DNA from: a virus
Length of the DNA stretch: 44,437 nucleotides
Virus record (IMG/VR): IMGVR_UViG_3300028615_000092
Span: 1 to 44,437 of that record
Reading direction: 5' to 3' (one strand)
Shown here: piece after piece, positions 20,687 through 29,295 of the stretch
Layout of the letters: every line of letters starts with the position of its first letter
How positions within the stretch are numbered: the first letter of the stretch is position 1
The notes under the pieces: model-generated
Seen by the model: only the letters and a program-made list of their open reading frames with translations
Told to the model about the DNA's origin: nothing
Database searches by the model: none
Translations under genes and position numbers: made by a program

Positions 20687-21024
20687 GTCCAGCTCCAAGT
20701 CCAGCCGTGCCCGGGCCGGATGTTGTCCCCGCGCCGCGCGCCCCAAAGGAACGCTGCGAGGTAGTGGCGGTAGCGGGGCAGCTTGCTGACAGTAAACGCA
20801 TCGCGGAGCACGGGCATCAGGGGGCCCACCTCTGCCATGCGGTACAGCGCCGCCACCTCGACTTCTACGATGCGTGCGCACGCGCACAGCATGCAGGCGC
20901 CGATCGCGTGCCCGCAGTGGTCCGGGTTGTCCCAGTGCTCCGCGGCGTTCTTGGGGTAGCCGCTGTTGACTGGAGACGGGCAGCGCGGGCACCACGTGTA
21001 GCCTTCTGGCGGGTCGGGCATCAT
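20683..21024 (-). CDS. Zinc-knuckle protein
   Basis: This 113-residue protein has CPRCPSPVNSGYPKNAAEHWDNPDHCGH at its N-terminus and CMLCAC further on, enough ligands for one or two zinc sites. A helical C-terminal half ends in Trp-rich GHGWTWSWT. It overlaps the sbcD-like gene as ATGA and the upstream gene by 4 bp. Function unknown. Confidence 0.63.
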   Translation of the reverse strand: MMPDPPEGYTWCPRCPSPVNSGYPKNAAEHWDNPDHCGHAIGACMLCACARIVEVEVAALYRMAEVGPLMPVLRDAFTVSKLPRYRHYLAAFLWGARRGDNIRPGHGWTWSWT

Positions 21025-21248
21025 GCGCGTTCCAGCGCCTTCCGCAGCTCGTCCAGCGAGATGACTTGGGGCTCTCCGGGGTGGCCGTACTCTGTGCCGG
21101 CGGCGGCGCGCGCGATGTGCATGATCTCGTCGATGGTGAACCCGCGCTGCGCCGGCGTGACCGACCCGTAGAGGATCTGGCCGTGCTTGCCGCAGTCCCC
21201 GGTGGTGCTGTTGCGGCAGTCCGGGCAGCCGATGTCGCGGTACTGCAC
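21021..21248 (-). CDS. Small zinc-ribbon protein
   Basis: This 75-residue protein is read from a GTG at 21248, preceded by GGGAGG. It starts with a Cys/His cluster (CPDCRNSTTGDCGKHG) followed by a helix (RGFTIDEIMHIARAA) and a second helix at the C-terminus (ISLDELRKALE). Unknown function; probably metal binding. Confidence 0.63.
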   Translation of the reverse strand: MQYRDIGCPDCRNSTTGDCGKHGQILYGSVTPAQRGFTIDEIMHIARAAAGTEYGHPGEPQVISLDELRKALERA

Positions 21249-21249
21249 C

Positions 21250-21645
21250 TTAGCCTCCCAGCAGCTTAGGCATCTCGCCGTGCGCGTAGACGTCCGGCAG
21301 TTGGGGCAGCAACTTCTCGGACACGGTCTGGCCACCGGGGAGCATGATGTCCCCCAGGAACTCGCGCTCCACCGTGGTGTCCTCGTCCATGATCCGCTCC
21401 AACTTGCCCTTCAGGATCATCAGCTCCAGCCGCCACTTACGCTTCAGCTCCTGTTCATCGGAGTCATGCGCGACGTAGATCTTGATGCGGTAGCCCCGCA
21501 TGGTGAAGATGATGGCGGAGCCTTCCCGGGACTCGCCCGTCACGTACTCTTCTGCTCCGTGCTTCTTGAGCAGCTTGATCATCTCCGCCTGCGAGGACTG
21601 GACGGAGACCTTGGTTCGGGCGGCAAAGCGCTTGGGTTCAGGCAC
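21250..21645 (-). CDS. Conserved-looking phage protein
   Basis: This 131-residue protein begins at GTG 21645, 7 nt after GAGGAGG. It has a compact alpha/beta region (IIFTMRGYRIKIYVAHDSDEQELKR, LELMILKGKLERI, then EREFLGDIMLPGGQTVSEKLLPQL). I recall this pattern in small phage proteins of unknown function. No catalytic motif is visible. Confidence 0.68.
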   Translation of the reverse strand: MPEPKRFAARTKVSVQSSQAEMIKLLKKHGAEEYVTGESREGSAIIFTMRGYRIKIYVAHDSDEQELKRKWRLELMILKGKLERIMDEDTTVEREFLGDIMLPGGQTVSEKLLPQLPDVYAHGEMPKLLGG

Positions 21646-21976
21646 GTTGCTTCCTCCTCGACATGAACGCGTCCGCCAGCTCGAAGGCAACTTCCGCGGC
21701 GTTGTCTGTGCCATTCACGGTGAGGTGGGTGTCGCCGAAGAGCTGGTAGCTGACCGGCGCCGTGCTGCCGTGCTGCCCCTCCGGTGTGCCCCCGCGCACC
21801 AGGATCTCCAGCATGTGCAGCGCCACTTGCTCCCGGGCGTCGAGCCGCAGGTTGGGGTCCAGCTGGAACGCTCCCATGGCGGCCTGCGCCTGTTCCTGTA
21901 GGTCGCGCAGCTGTCCGGTCAGCTTGGGGATGTCCAGCAGCACAACCTGTGCCGGCGGGTCTTCTTCGGCACCCAC
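21638..21976 (-). CDS. Hypothetical protein
   Basis: This 112-residue protein starts with GTG (21976) directly after the 55-residue gene. It has a central helix (LTGQLRDLQEQAQAAMGAF) and a C-terminal segment NAAEVAFELADAFMSRRK. It overlaps the next gene by 8 bp. Function unknown. Confidence 0.62.
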   Translation of the reverse strand: MGAEEDPPAQVVLLDIPKLTGQLRDLQEQAQAAMGAFQLDPNLRLDAREQVALHMLEILVRGGTPEGQHGSTAPVSYQLFGDTHLTVNGTDNAAEVAFELADAFMSRRKQRA

Positions 21977-21977
21977 C

Positions 21978-22145
21978 TCACGCCTCCTGCGTCGCCAGGA
22001 AGGCCAGGAACTGCTCGTACCAGTCCCCCTCCATCTCGTACTCCAGCGGCCACTTCTCCGGTTCCGCCTCGTAGCCCTTCCGGTAGTGGGTCTCGAAGTC
22101 GTCTACGGCTTCACGTAGCTCCGTCAGAAACTCCTGCAGCGTCAT
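21978..22145 (-). CDS. Small acidic protein overlapping recA end
   Basis: This 55-residue acidic protein (LQEFLTELREAVDDFETHY, EKWPLEYEMEGDWYEQFLAFLA) starts at ATG 22145. It is preceded by GGAGACTGGACAAG, a version of the leader found before queC. Its first 35 bp overlap the 3' end of recA in another frame. The leader makes translation believable despite the size. Confidence 0.62.
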   Translation of the reverse strand: MTLQEFLTELREAVDDFETHYRKGYEAEPEKWPLEYEMEGDWYEQFLAFLATQEA

Positions 22146-23139
22146 CTTGTCCAGTCTCCTCGCTGTCCACGTCTTCCGCCGTGGTGTCGATCACGGGCAA
22201 CTTCCAGCCCAACGCCTTGGCCGCGGTCATGTGGCCGTTGGCGTCGTAGCGCGTCCCCTTGGGGATCACCTCCCGGTCCTTCGCGTGGCTCACCGTGGAC
22301 CACTGGTTGTCCCATCCGCGCTCGTCGTACCAGAGCCGCACGCGGCACTTCCGCCACGGGGGCGCCAGCTTGTTCTTCACGGCGACGAGGGTGATGTCCT
22401 TCCCCTCGTGCTCCCCCGTCTTGTTCTTGATGGCCTTGCCCCCGAAGATCTGGAGGCGCACGCTGGCGGCGAACTTCACGGCGTGCCCGCCCGGCGTGGT
22501 GTAGGCGGCACCGAACATGACGCCGATGTTGTCGCGCACCTGGTTGATGCAGACCAGCACGCAGCGGGCCTTCTTCACCCGACCCGCCAGCGTGCGCATG
22601 GCTTCGCTGAGCGCCTTGGCCCGCTCACCCGGCTTGCTGCCGGCGCCAAAGCCTTCCGCCCACTCTGACTTGGTGGGCGTCTGCGCGATGGAGTCCCAGA
22701 CGATGACGGCGGGCCAGCCGCGCTCTTCTCTGATGGCGTCCAGCACGCCTTCGATCTGCTCCACCACCACTTCCAGGTACTCACCGTTGAGGATGATCAG
22801 CGTGTTGAGGTCGACGCCCAGCGCCGCTGCACGGGAAGGGTCGAAGACTTGCTCCGTCTCCGCCAACACAGCCGTCCCGCCGGCTCGCTGCGCCGCAGCC
22901 AAGAACGTGTGACCAAACGTGGTCTTGCCCCCCGACTCCTCGCTGAACAGCTCGATGATCCTACCTTCCGGCAAACCACCAACGCCGATGATGTAGTTGT
23001 CGATGACGTCGATGCCCGTGGGGATGAGGTTGCCCTGGTACTGCGCGATCGCACCGAGATCGGCGCCCATGATCGTCGCGGAGTCTTTGCCCAGGGTTTT
23101 GCGGGTGCGCGCGAGGATGGCCTTGGATTTGTCAGTCAT
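22111..23139 (-). CDS. recA: RecA recombinase
   Basis: This 342-residue protein matches RecA throughout. It has the N-terminal strand-exchange region (IPTGIDVIDNYIIGVGGLPEGRIIELF) and P-loop SEESGGKTT (the first Gly of the usual GPESSGKT is Ser). Walker B VIVWDSIAQ, INQVRDNIGVMFG and TPGGHAVKFAASVRLQI (the L2/MAW region) follow. It forms ATP-dependent filaments on ssDNA for strand exchange. Its neighbours, an SSB and SbcCD homologues, suggest phage-directed recombination. Length is close to cellular RecA; the C-terminal tail is acidic, as usual. Confidence 0.95.
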   Translation of the reverse strand: MTDKSKAILARTRKTLGKDSATIMGADLGAIAQYQGNLIPTGIDVIDNYIIGVGGLPEGRIIELFSEESGGKTTFGHTFLAAAQRAGGTAVLAETEQVFDPSRAAALGVDLNTLIILNGEYLEVVVEQIEGVLDAIREERGWPAVIVWDSIAQTPTKSEWAEGFGAGSKPGERAKALSEAMRTLAGRVKKARCVLVCINQVRDNIGVMFGAAYTTPGGHAVKFAASVRLQIFGGKAIKNKTGEHEGKDITLVAVKNKLAPPWRKCRVRLWYDERGWDNQWSTVSHAKDREVIPKGTRYDANGHMTAAKALGWKLPVIDTTAEDVDSEETGQDDAAGVSDGAT

Positions 23140-23148
23140 AGGAACCTG

Positions 23149-23562
23149 TCACAGCAGCTTCTCCGGGTTGTAGAGCCGGTGCTTGCCCGCTTCCGTGAGG
23201 TAGGTAGTGTCCGCGTCCTGCCGGAGGTAGCCGTAGCCCACGAGGCGCTTGGCGTGCGCCTGCTGGTTCTTGTCCAAGTTGGACGTGGCCACCTGAGTCA
23301 GCTCCGCAACGTGCACCAGGACGCGCAGCTGTGCTGCGGTCAGGCGCTTGATCACACGGGGCTTCTCTGCAGGTCGGCCAGCCACGGGCTCCTCCTGGGA
23401 ATCGACAACTTGGTGCCGCACGATGGTGTAGCCCACGGCTTCCAGCTCCTGGATGATTCGGTCACCCGGGTGCTGGAAGCCGTAAGCCCGCTCCTGCAGC
23501 GCCCACCTCACGGCGTCCGTGATGCGTGCGTGATCAGAGCGATCTAGCCGTGCTTCCCCCAC
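23149..23562 (-). CDS. Hypothetical protein with winged-helix C-terminus
   Basis: This 137-residue protein has helices at the N-terminus (ITDAVRWALQERAYGF) and a C-terminal winged-helix-like block: LTAAQLRVLVHVAEL, then HAKRLVGYGYL, then YLTEAGKHRL. It lies between the ssb-like and recA genes, so it may assist recombination or regulate them. The start is GTG at 23562. Confidence 0.68.
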   Translation of the reverse strand: MGEARLDRSDHARITDAVRWALQERAYGFQHPGDRIIQELEAVGYTIVRHQVVDSQEEPVAGRPAEKPRVIKRLTAAQLRVLVHVAELTQVATSNLDKNQQAHAKRLVGYGYLRQDADTTYLTEAGKHRLYNPEKLL

Positions 23563-23570
23563 GGCCTAGC

Positions 23571-24362
23571 TCAGAACGGGAACTCGTCTTCTTCTTCTTC
23601 CTCGACGATCTCGCCCTCGACCACGTCGTCCTGGACGTTGCGGCCGCTGCCGCCGCCACTGGACTCCCCGGCGTTGGACGGGAGGCGGCCGGCGGAAGCG
23701 GGGACGTCCTCCCCCTTCATCTTGGCCTCCAGCTCCTCGTCCGAGTAGATCTTGGCGAACTGATCGAGGTCGATCATGCCCTCCAGGATCTCCTCCATCT
23801 TCTCGACCGTCTCCGAGAGCTGGGTGTTGTCCCGGGACGGCGTGACCTTGTACCGGGTGTCGTTCTTCCCGGTGCCGGTGCGCGTGATGGTGATGTCGAA
23901 GCCTTCCAGCGGGTGCGTGAAGTCCCCGTTGTTCTCCCGGATCTCGATCAGCTCCTCGTGCACCATCTTACCGAAGCCGAGGACCTGCGCGCCCGCATCC
24001 TCATCCTTGCGGTTGAGGACGTTGGCCATGATGCGCCGGCTCGGGAAGTAGTCCCTCGCCATGTCCCGGTCCGCCTTATTGGCGCTGCCCTGGAGGCGCT
24101 GGCCCTTCTCGCACGCCTTGCAGCGCTCCTTCGCCTCCATCCGGGGGCAGGTGAAGACGACGGGCTGCTGCTGGCCCGGGACCCGGATGTAGTGCTGGTA
24201 CACCGTCCGGAACGGGCTGCGGCGCCCGGGCGCCGGGGGAAGGAAGCGGACCACGTTCTTGCCCACTTCGAGCTTCATGAAGTTGCCGCCGCCCTGAAGA
24301 GACTCCTTCTCCTTGGCGGCTGCGTCTTCGGAGTACGAACCGTACTTGGCGAGATTGCTCAT
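23571..24362 (-). CDS. Single-stranded DNA-binding protein, gp32-like
   Basis: This 263-residue protein has an N-terminal core with KLEVGKNVVRFLPP, then QHYIRVPGQQQPVVFTCPR and CKACEKG, the phage SSB OB-fold with a small metal-binding Cys/His insertion like T4 gp32. The C-terminus is strongly acidic and ends EEEEEDEFPF, the classic SSB protein-recruiting tip. It should coat ssDNA during replication and recombination. It opens with MSNLA, its first codons containing CAATCTCGC, an over-represented 9-mer. Confidence 0.88.
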   Translation of the reverse strand: MSNLAKYGSYSEDAAAKEKESLQGGGNFMKLEVGKNVVRFLPPAPGRRSPFRTVYQHYIRVPGQQQPVVFTCPRMEAKERCKACEKGQRLQGSANKADRDMARDYFPSRRIMANVLNRKDEDAGAQVLGFGKMVHEELIEIRENNGDFTHPLEGFDITITRTGTGKNDTRYKVTPSRDNTQLSETVEKMEEILEGMIDLDQFAKIYSDEELEAKMKGEDVPASAGRLPSNAGESSGGGSGRNVQDDVVEGEIVEEEEEDEFPF

Positions 24363-24446
24363 GCTTGCTGTTCCTGTTTGTGTGTGGCCTACGGCCTGTT
24401 GGCTTGCTGTCTGCTTGACCCGGTCTAGCGACCGGAGCGGATCAAC
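24363..24446 (-). promoter_or_regulatory. Intergenic region with palindrome upstream of ssb
   Basis: This 84-bp gap lies between the winged-helix gene and the ssb start. It contains a perfect hairpin, CCGGTC-TAGC-GACCGG (24420-24435), and a second small repeat GGCC-GTA-GGCC nearer the start. There is no T-run and no convincing -10/-35 pair on the coding strand. It could be an operator, a weak terminator or an mRNA stem. AGGAAC precedes the ssb ATG. Confidence 0.45.
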
Positions 24447-25436
24447 TTAGCGCGCCGGGGGCAGGTTGTAAACGTAGGATCCACGGCTGCCAGTACGTCC
24501 CAGCCGGCCCTGCTTGTGCATCTGCGAGAGGGCGCGGTGGATCGCCTGTGAATCCATGCGGATGTCCTTCTCCCGCACACGGTCCACGATGTGGCGGCTC
24601 TTGAGGCCGGCCGCGGTACCCGCCAGCACGGAGAGGACCAGCTCCTCCACCTCGTCCTGGGAGTAGGGGATCTTGGCCTTGGGGGCCACCTCGGATTCGC
24701 TGGCCTCCTGGACACCCAGGACACGTAGCGCGAAGTCGATCTTCTGCAGCTGCGCCCGGCGTTCCGCGATCTCTTCGTGGATCTGCTCACGCTTGGCGAG
24801 CAGGTCATCCTTCATGTCCGCGCCCAGCTCGGTCCAGACGCTGAGCGCTTCCAGTGCGTCGTCGACCAGGTCACCGCCGTCACCGGCGATGGGGCGCAGG
24901 TCTGGGTTTTTCTTCTCCGGGGTTGGCATGGCTGGCGGCCTCTCTGTTGGTGGCTTGCTGGGCTTGTCCTCCGGAACGGGCGCTGCCCGGCCGGATGTGA
25001 TCGGCGACTTCTGTGGGGTGAACCTCTTCTTGCGCCTGCGCAAGGACTCGCGCTTGTTGCGCTCTATTTCTTCCTGCTCTGCCGCCGCCTTGGCAGCAGC
25101 GGCGCGTTCCTCCCTGGCGCGCACCAGGTCAGGCCCCTCCACGGTGATGACGTCCGGCTTGGCGTTGGCATGGAACACCTGGGCCTGGTAGGGCGAGACC
25201 TGGCTGACGGTCACGCGGCGCGGCTTGCGCTCCCCCTCGAAGTGCACGCGGAGGGTGCGCGGCTCCACCTTCTTCACCTCACCGTACTTGCACTTGACCA
25301 ACATGTCCCCGCTGTCTTCGTGGACAGCGATAGGGGTGAACTCCACCACGGTGTCACCGCGTTGGTAGCCCCCATCCGGCCGAGTTGTCTTCAGCCGGTC
25401 GAGGTCGTCCTTGGACATGGTGGCCTTCTGGGGCAC
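24447..25436 (-). CDS. Coiled-coil protein with C-terminal winged helix
   Basis: This 329-residue protein is modular. An N-terminal beta-barrel-like part (GDTVVEFTPIAVHE, VKCKYGEVKKVEPRTLRVHF) is followed by a charged linker (KAAAEQEEIERNKRESLRRRKKR), a proline-rich stretch and a coiled coil (DDLLAKREQIHEEIAERRAQLQKID). It ends in a winged helix (LKSRHIVDRVREKDIRMDSQAIHRALSQMHKQGRLGR). DNA binding is likely from that last domain. The position between the polymerase and ssb genes suggests a replication or transcription accessory factor. Confidence 0.72.
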   Translation of the reverse strand: MPQKATMSKDDLDRLKTTRPDGGYQRGDTVVEFTPIAVHEDSGDMLVKCKYGEVKKVEPRTLRVHFEGERKPRRVTVSQVSPYQAQVFHANAKPDVITVEGPDLVRAREERAAAAKAAAEQEEIERNKRESLRRRKKRFTPQKSPITSGRAAPVPEDKPSKPPTERPPAMPTPEKKNPDLRPIAGDGGDLVDDALEALSVWTELGADMKDDLLAKREQIHEEIAERRAQLQKIDFALRVLGVQEASESEVAPKAKIPYSQDEVEELVLSVLAGTAAGLKSRHIVDRVREKDIRMDSQAIHRALSQMHKQGRLGRTGSRGSYVYNLPPAR

Positions 25437-25439
25437 GGC

Positions 25440-25922
25440 TTACCAGCCACCGTCCTTCCCCAGACGGCCGGCGGCCACCTGCTCGCGGACCACCGGGTCC
25501 GCCATCATCTGCACCCGGATCTTGGCACCCAGGCTCTGCAGCATGTCGCGCTTGGCGTTGACGGCGTCCACGCGGCTGCGCATGCGCTGCTTCTCCGCCT
25601 CTGCGGTCACCAGGCGCGCCGCGGCGTCCACGTACGCCGGATCGGCGTGGACCCGCGCGTCCAGATCTCCCACGGTCATCTTGCTGCCGGACGCCAGCGC
25701 GTCCTCCTTGATCTCCAGGTGGAGCTTGGCCTTGATGACGTCCAGGTCCAGCTTGGCGCGGAGCGCGAACTCCACGGCGTTGCTGTACCGCTCACCCCAG
25801 TACGCAACGTCTCCGGGAAGCCGCTGGAACTCCGTGTCGAGATCCTCCGGGTGGATCTCAACGCAGTCCAGCAGGTAGCGCTCCACCTCCAGCTCCCGCA
25901 GCTCTCCCATTTCCTCAGACAT
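25440..25922 (-). CDS. Helical protein, possible UvsY-like recombination mediator
   Basis: This 160-residue, largely helical protein starts at ATG 25922, 5 nt after GGAGG. It contains ALRAKLDLDVIKAKLHLEIKE, MTVGDLDARVHADPAYVDA, AEKQRMRSRVDAVNAKRDMLQSLGAKIRVQ. The pattern resembles phage UvsY-type proteins that load the recombinase on SSB-coated DNA. Neighbouring SSB and RecA genes fit that. The resemblance is only at the level of pattern. Confidence 0.6.
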   Translation of the reverse strand: MSEEMGELRELEVERYLLDCVEIHPEDLDTEFQRLPGDVAYWGERYSNAVEFALRAKLDLDVIKAKLHLEIKEDALASGSKMTVGDLDARVHADPAYVDAAARLVTAEAEKQRMRSRVDAVNAKRDMLQSLGAKIRVQMMADPVVREQVAAGRLGKDGGW

Positions 25923-25970
25923 GCCGGCCTCCTGTTGCCTCACACATGAATAGCCCAAGTCCCCCAGTTG

Positions 25971-28526
25971 TTAGGCAACCTTCTGCAGGCTGCCCCACGC
26001 CGGACCCACCTTCAGGTCCGCCACCAGGGGGACTTCACCACCGGGCCCCTTCGAGTCCCAGCTGGTCATGATCTCCGGCACACGCTGCGTCACCAGGTCG
26101 ACGTGGCTGTTCTTCACCTCGAACATCAGGGAGTCGTGCACCGTCAGCACCAGCTTGGCCGGCACGTTGTCGGCCAGTAGCCAGCGCACACACTCGATGA
26201 GGCTGGCGATGCAGTATTCGCTCGCCGTGCCCTGCACCGGGGTGTTCACGGCCGCGTTCTCTGCGTTGTTCCGGGCCATGTCGTCCTGGCTGACGATGTC
26301 CCAGAGCGGGCGGCGCCGGGCCTTCTCCCCCTCCCACCAGGTCCATACGTATCCTGTGCGCCGGGCCTCCGCCAATTGCGACTGGCACCACTGGGCGAAG
26401 ATGCCGAACTTGCCCTTCACCGCCGCCATGACGCTCTCTGCCACCTGCAGTGGGATGCCCAGGCGCTGCGCCAGGGTGCGTTCCTTCATGCCGTAGAGGA
26501 TGGCGAAGTTCACGGTCTTGGCCTGGCTGCGCTCAGCCTCCCCCACCTCCTCGGGCTTGATCTTCCACGCGAGTGGCGCGATCAGCTGCGCCGTCTTGAG
26601 GTGGTAGTCCACGCCCGACTCCCAGATGCTCATCATGGTGGGGTCACCAGACAGCATGGTGGCGATGCGCAGCTCCAGCTGGCTGTAGTCCACCTCGACC
26701 AGCTGGTAGCCGTCCGGGGCAACGAAGACGTCCCGGCACATCTTGCTCTCCGGATCCTCCGGCCGGCGGATGTTCTGCAGGTTGGGGTCTTCGCAGCTCA
26801 GCCGTCCACTGCGCGTGCCGTCGATCTTCAGTGAGGGGTGCACACGCCCATCGCTGCGGATGTAGTCCTGGATCCCCACGGCGTACTGGCCGCGCAGCTT
26901 GCCCACGCGGCGCCACTCCTGGATGTCGTTGACAATGGGGTGGTGGGCGGCCAGCTCCTTCAGCGCCTCCTTGTCCGTGCTCGGCGCCCCCTTCTGCGTG
27001 TAGCTGTTCACCGGCAGAGACAGGGTCTCGTAGAGCAGCTTGCTGATGGACTGTTGGCTGTTGGGGTCGAAGTCTGGGTACTGGTCGAAGCGCCTGCGGA
27101 TGATGTCCTGCCGGCCCTGCAGATAGCGGTCGAAGGTGGTGGCGTTTTTGAGGGAGGCTGCGATGCCCCAGGCTTCCACCTGCTCGATGGACTCGCTCGC
27201 GTGCTTGACGATCTTGTGCCAGATGCTGTGCAGCTGCGGCTGCTGGCCCAGCTGAGATTCAAATCGCTCTCCCAGCTTTGTCGTGGTCAAGGAGTCCCGG
27301 CCGTTGTACCGATGCAGGAGATCGCGATCGATCAGCCCGTAGGCGTAGCGCTTGGGGCTTTCCTGGGGCCGGGCGCACGCCGCTTCCAGGATGGGGTCGA
27401 TGCCGAACAGCATCATGGCCTTCTGGCTGCGCGCCCGCTCCTTCGTGATCAGCATGCAGGCGTCCTTGACCGCCTTCTGCGCCTCCGCCTTCATGCCGCC
27501 CAGCCCGACCAGCTCCGAGCACACGTCCAGCGTGCCGTCCACATCCGCGGCCAGCAGCTTGCGCCACAGGCGCGTGTCTCCGTAGTGGTTGCGCACCACC
27601 GTGTCCAAGCCGCAGCGGACAGCGTGCGCGTCGTACTTCAGGTTGTGGCCCACCTTGCCTACCGCCGGGTCTCCCAGCAACTCACGCAGCGGCTCGTTGA
27701 CGCCCGGGTCCTCCAGGGCGCTCTGGTCCCACACAAAGATCTCGTGGTCGTACGCAGGCACAGCCGCCAGAGACACCAGGGTGAAGTCCTCCTCGAACAT
27801 CACGCCCGCGGTCTCGCAGTCGAAGCTGAACCAGGGTGCGTCCCGCAGCGCATCGCAGGCGTACAGCGCGTCCCTGCGGTCCACGATCACGTTGACCTCG
27901 GCATCCCACTCCGGCTTGTCCGGGATGTCCGAGGTGAGCGCCCACCGCATGTCCGCTTCGAGCCACTTCTTGATGAAGCGGTTGCGGAGGGCAGCCAGCG
28001 GGCTGTTGAGCATGAAGACGGGCACGGGAACACCGTCATCCGTGATGTCGGCGTTGTAGATCCAGCCGTGCCCCCTGCGCACGGACATGATGGGCACGCT
28101 GCGCCCGAGCAAGCTCATGACGGCGCGGTTGCCCAGAGCAATGATGCGCTGCGGCTTGGCCTCCCGCAGGGTGCGTGCGAGATAGGAACGGCAGGCGTCT
28201 ACCTGGGTAGCCCCCACCACGGCGCGGCCCGGGGAGCAGCGCACGGCGTTGTCGAACGCCACGGGGCCGTCCCAGAAGCGGTCCACGGCGCGGCGGACAA
28301 TCCGTCCGGTCTCCCCAATGAACGGGCGCCCCTCTCGGTCTTCGGAGCGGCCCGGGAATTCACCGACGATCAGCACGCCGCCGGGTTCTCCCTCTGCGCT
28401 CATGCAGATCGTCTTCTCCGCTGCTGCGTGGAGATCGCAGCGCCTGCACGCCTTGGTCACGCCGGTGTGCGGGCTGGTCTCGACGGCGGCCAGCGGGGGT
28501 TCCGGGTACAGCGGGAGCTGCTTCAA
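25971..28526 (-). CDS. polA: Fused uracil-DNA glycosylase (family 4) and family A DNA polymerase
   Basis: The protein has 851 residues. Residues ~20-200 are a family 4 UDG: four Fe-S cysteines (C27, C30, C97, C112), GEFPGRSEDREGRPFIGETG as the catalytic loop, and IIALGNRAVMSLLG. Residues ~225-420 are a 3'-5' exonuclease (FDCETAG, VGHNLKYDAHAV, YNGRDSLTT). The rest is polymerase: DPNLQNI, VEVDYSQLELRIA (motif A), RSQAKTVNFAILYGM (motif B, Phe at the ribose-selection site) and LTVHDSLMFEV (motif C). The fusion could remove uracil ahead of synthesis or guard against host deamination. It starts at TTG overlapping the upstream stop (TTGA), with GGAGGA upstream. Confidence 0.92.
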   Translation of the reverse strand: MKQLPLYPEPPLAAVETSPHTGVTKACRRCDLHAAAEKTICMSAEGEPGGVLIVGEFPGRSEDREGRPFIGETGRIVRRAVDRFWDGPVAFDNAVRCSPGRAVVGATQVDACRSYLARTLREAKPQRIIALGNRAVMSLLGRSVPIMSVRRGHGWIYNADITDDGVPVPVFMLNSPLAALRNRFIKKWLEADMRWALTSDIPDKPEWDAEVNVIVDRRDALYACDALRDAPWFSFDCETAGVMFEEDFTLVSLAAVPAYDHEIFVWDQSALEDPGVNEPLRELLGDPAVGKVGHNLKYDAHAVRCGLDTVVRNHYGDTRLWRKLLAADVDGTLDVCSELVGLGGMKAEAQKAVKDACMLITKERARSQKAMMLFGIDPILEAACARPQESPKRYAYGLIDRDLLHRYNGRDSLTTTKLGERFESQLGQQPQLHSIWHKIVKHASESIEQVEAWGIAASLKNATTFDRYLQGRQDIIRRRFDQYPDFDPNSQQSISKLLYETLSLPVNSYTQKGAPSTDKEALKELAAHHPIVNDIQEWRRVGKLRGQYAVGIQDYIRSDGRVHPSLKIDGTRSGRLSCEDPNLQNIRRPEDPESKMCRDVFVAPDGYQLVEVDYSQLELRIATMLSGDPTMMSIWESGVDYHLKTAQLIAPLAWKIKPEEVGEAERSQAKTVNFAILYGMKERTLAQRLGIPLQVAESVMAAVKGKFGIFAQWCQSQLAEARRTGYVWTWWEGEKARRRPLWDIVSQDDMARNNAENAAVNTPVQGTASEYCIASLIECVRWLLADNVPAKLVLTVHDSLMFEVKNSHVDLVTQRVPEIMTSWDSKGPGGEVPLVADLKVGPAWGSLQKVA

Positions 28527-28969
28527 CGTTTCCTCCGTCTGGGGGGCATGATCAGGTCGATGGCTTCCTTGGGGGACGCAAGGCGGCGGGCACCCATGTA
28601 CGCCTCGCGCAGCTCCGGACTGATGCGGAGCTTGATCAGCATATGCTTCCGCTTGTCACCTGCAAGACGTCTGCCAGCGGCGCCTGAAGATGAAGTGTCC
28701 TCCAGAGCCCAGATAGCCCAGGCTGGCGCGATCTTGGAGTCGTGGATTTGCGGCCGCAGGTGGTTGCCGCCGACGTAGCCCAGGCCGTCTCGGATCTCGA
28801 TCCCCGCATCTACTAGGAGATGGTAGCGGCCCATGTGACACGGCAACCAGCCTTCCCGCTCCTGCGCTTCGAACTTCTGCCGCGCCTTGCAGTAGGTCTG
28901 GTGGCGGAGCTTGTTCTCCGCGAGCATGCGAGTGCTGCAGACCTCGCAGGTGTAGTAGCCGCGCCCCAT
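28523..28969 (-). CDS. C2H2-like zinc-finger protein
   Basis: This 148-residue protein begins with YYTCEVCSTRMLAENKLRHQTYC, a classical C-x2-C...H...C finger. A central domain containing WLPCHMGRYHLLVDAG and a basic C-terminus (PPRRRKR) follow. ATG overlaps the upstream TAA as TAATG. DNA binding is likely by motif only. Confidence 0.66.
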   Translation of the reverse strand: MGRGYYTCEVCSTRMLAENKLRHQTYCKARQKFEAQEREGWLPCHMGRYHLLVDAGIEIRDGLGYVGGNHLRPQIHDSKIAPAWAIWALEDTSSSGAAGRRLAGDKRKHMLIKLRISPELREAYMGARRLASPKEAIDLIMPPRRRKR

Positions 28970-29295
28970 TACGTGTCCTCCCGCGCCCTCTCCAGGAGCA
29001 TGCGCCGGGCTGTGTCATGTCCCCCAACGCGGTAAGCCCCCAGAACCTCGTTCCGGAACTTCACGTTGGTGCGCATCATGTAGGCAACGCAGGCCACGTC
29101 TTCGTCATCCATCTCGTAGCTGCCGCTGTAGTTCAGGTTGCCGATCCGGTTCAGGCACAGCTCCAGTACAACGGTCGCCCACTGTGTGCCCAGAAGCGCG
29201 AGGTTGGCAATGTGTGTGAGGTCCGAATCTGCGCCGTACTGGTCCGCGATCGCAGTGCAGAGGTTGTAGAGCTGGTCCTGGTCAAGCACTCCCAC
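28969..29295 (-). CDS. Hypothetical helical protein
   Basis: This 108-residue, mostly helical protein contains LYNLCTAIADQYGADSDLTHIANLALL, and EVLGAYRVGGHDTARRML near the C-terminus. The last segment is one of the recurring A-[YFW]-[RNQ]-[LV]-x-G patterns seen in many small proteins here. GTG start; 14-bp overlap with the upstream gene. Confidence 0.63.
   Translation of the reverse strand: MGVLDQDQLYNLCTAIADQYGADSDLTHIANLALLGTQWATVVLELCLNRIGNLNYSGSYEMDDEDVACVAYMMRTNVKFRNEVLGAYRVGGHDTARRMLLERAREDT

Noticed and set aside
25923-25970. Promoter between polymerase and UvsY-like genes
   Set aside because: TTGCCT and TATTCA are present but the spacer is about 20 nt, outside the usual range.
26838-28778. 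Long + strand open frame (646 codons)
   Set aside because: Antisense to the UDG-polymerase fusion, whose motifs are complete. High GC keeps opposite frames open.
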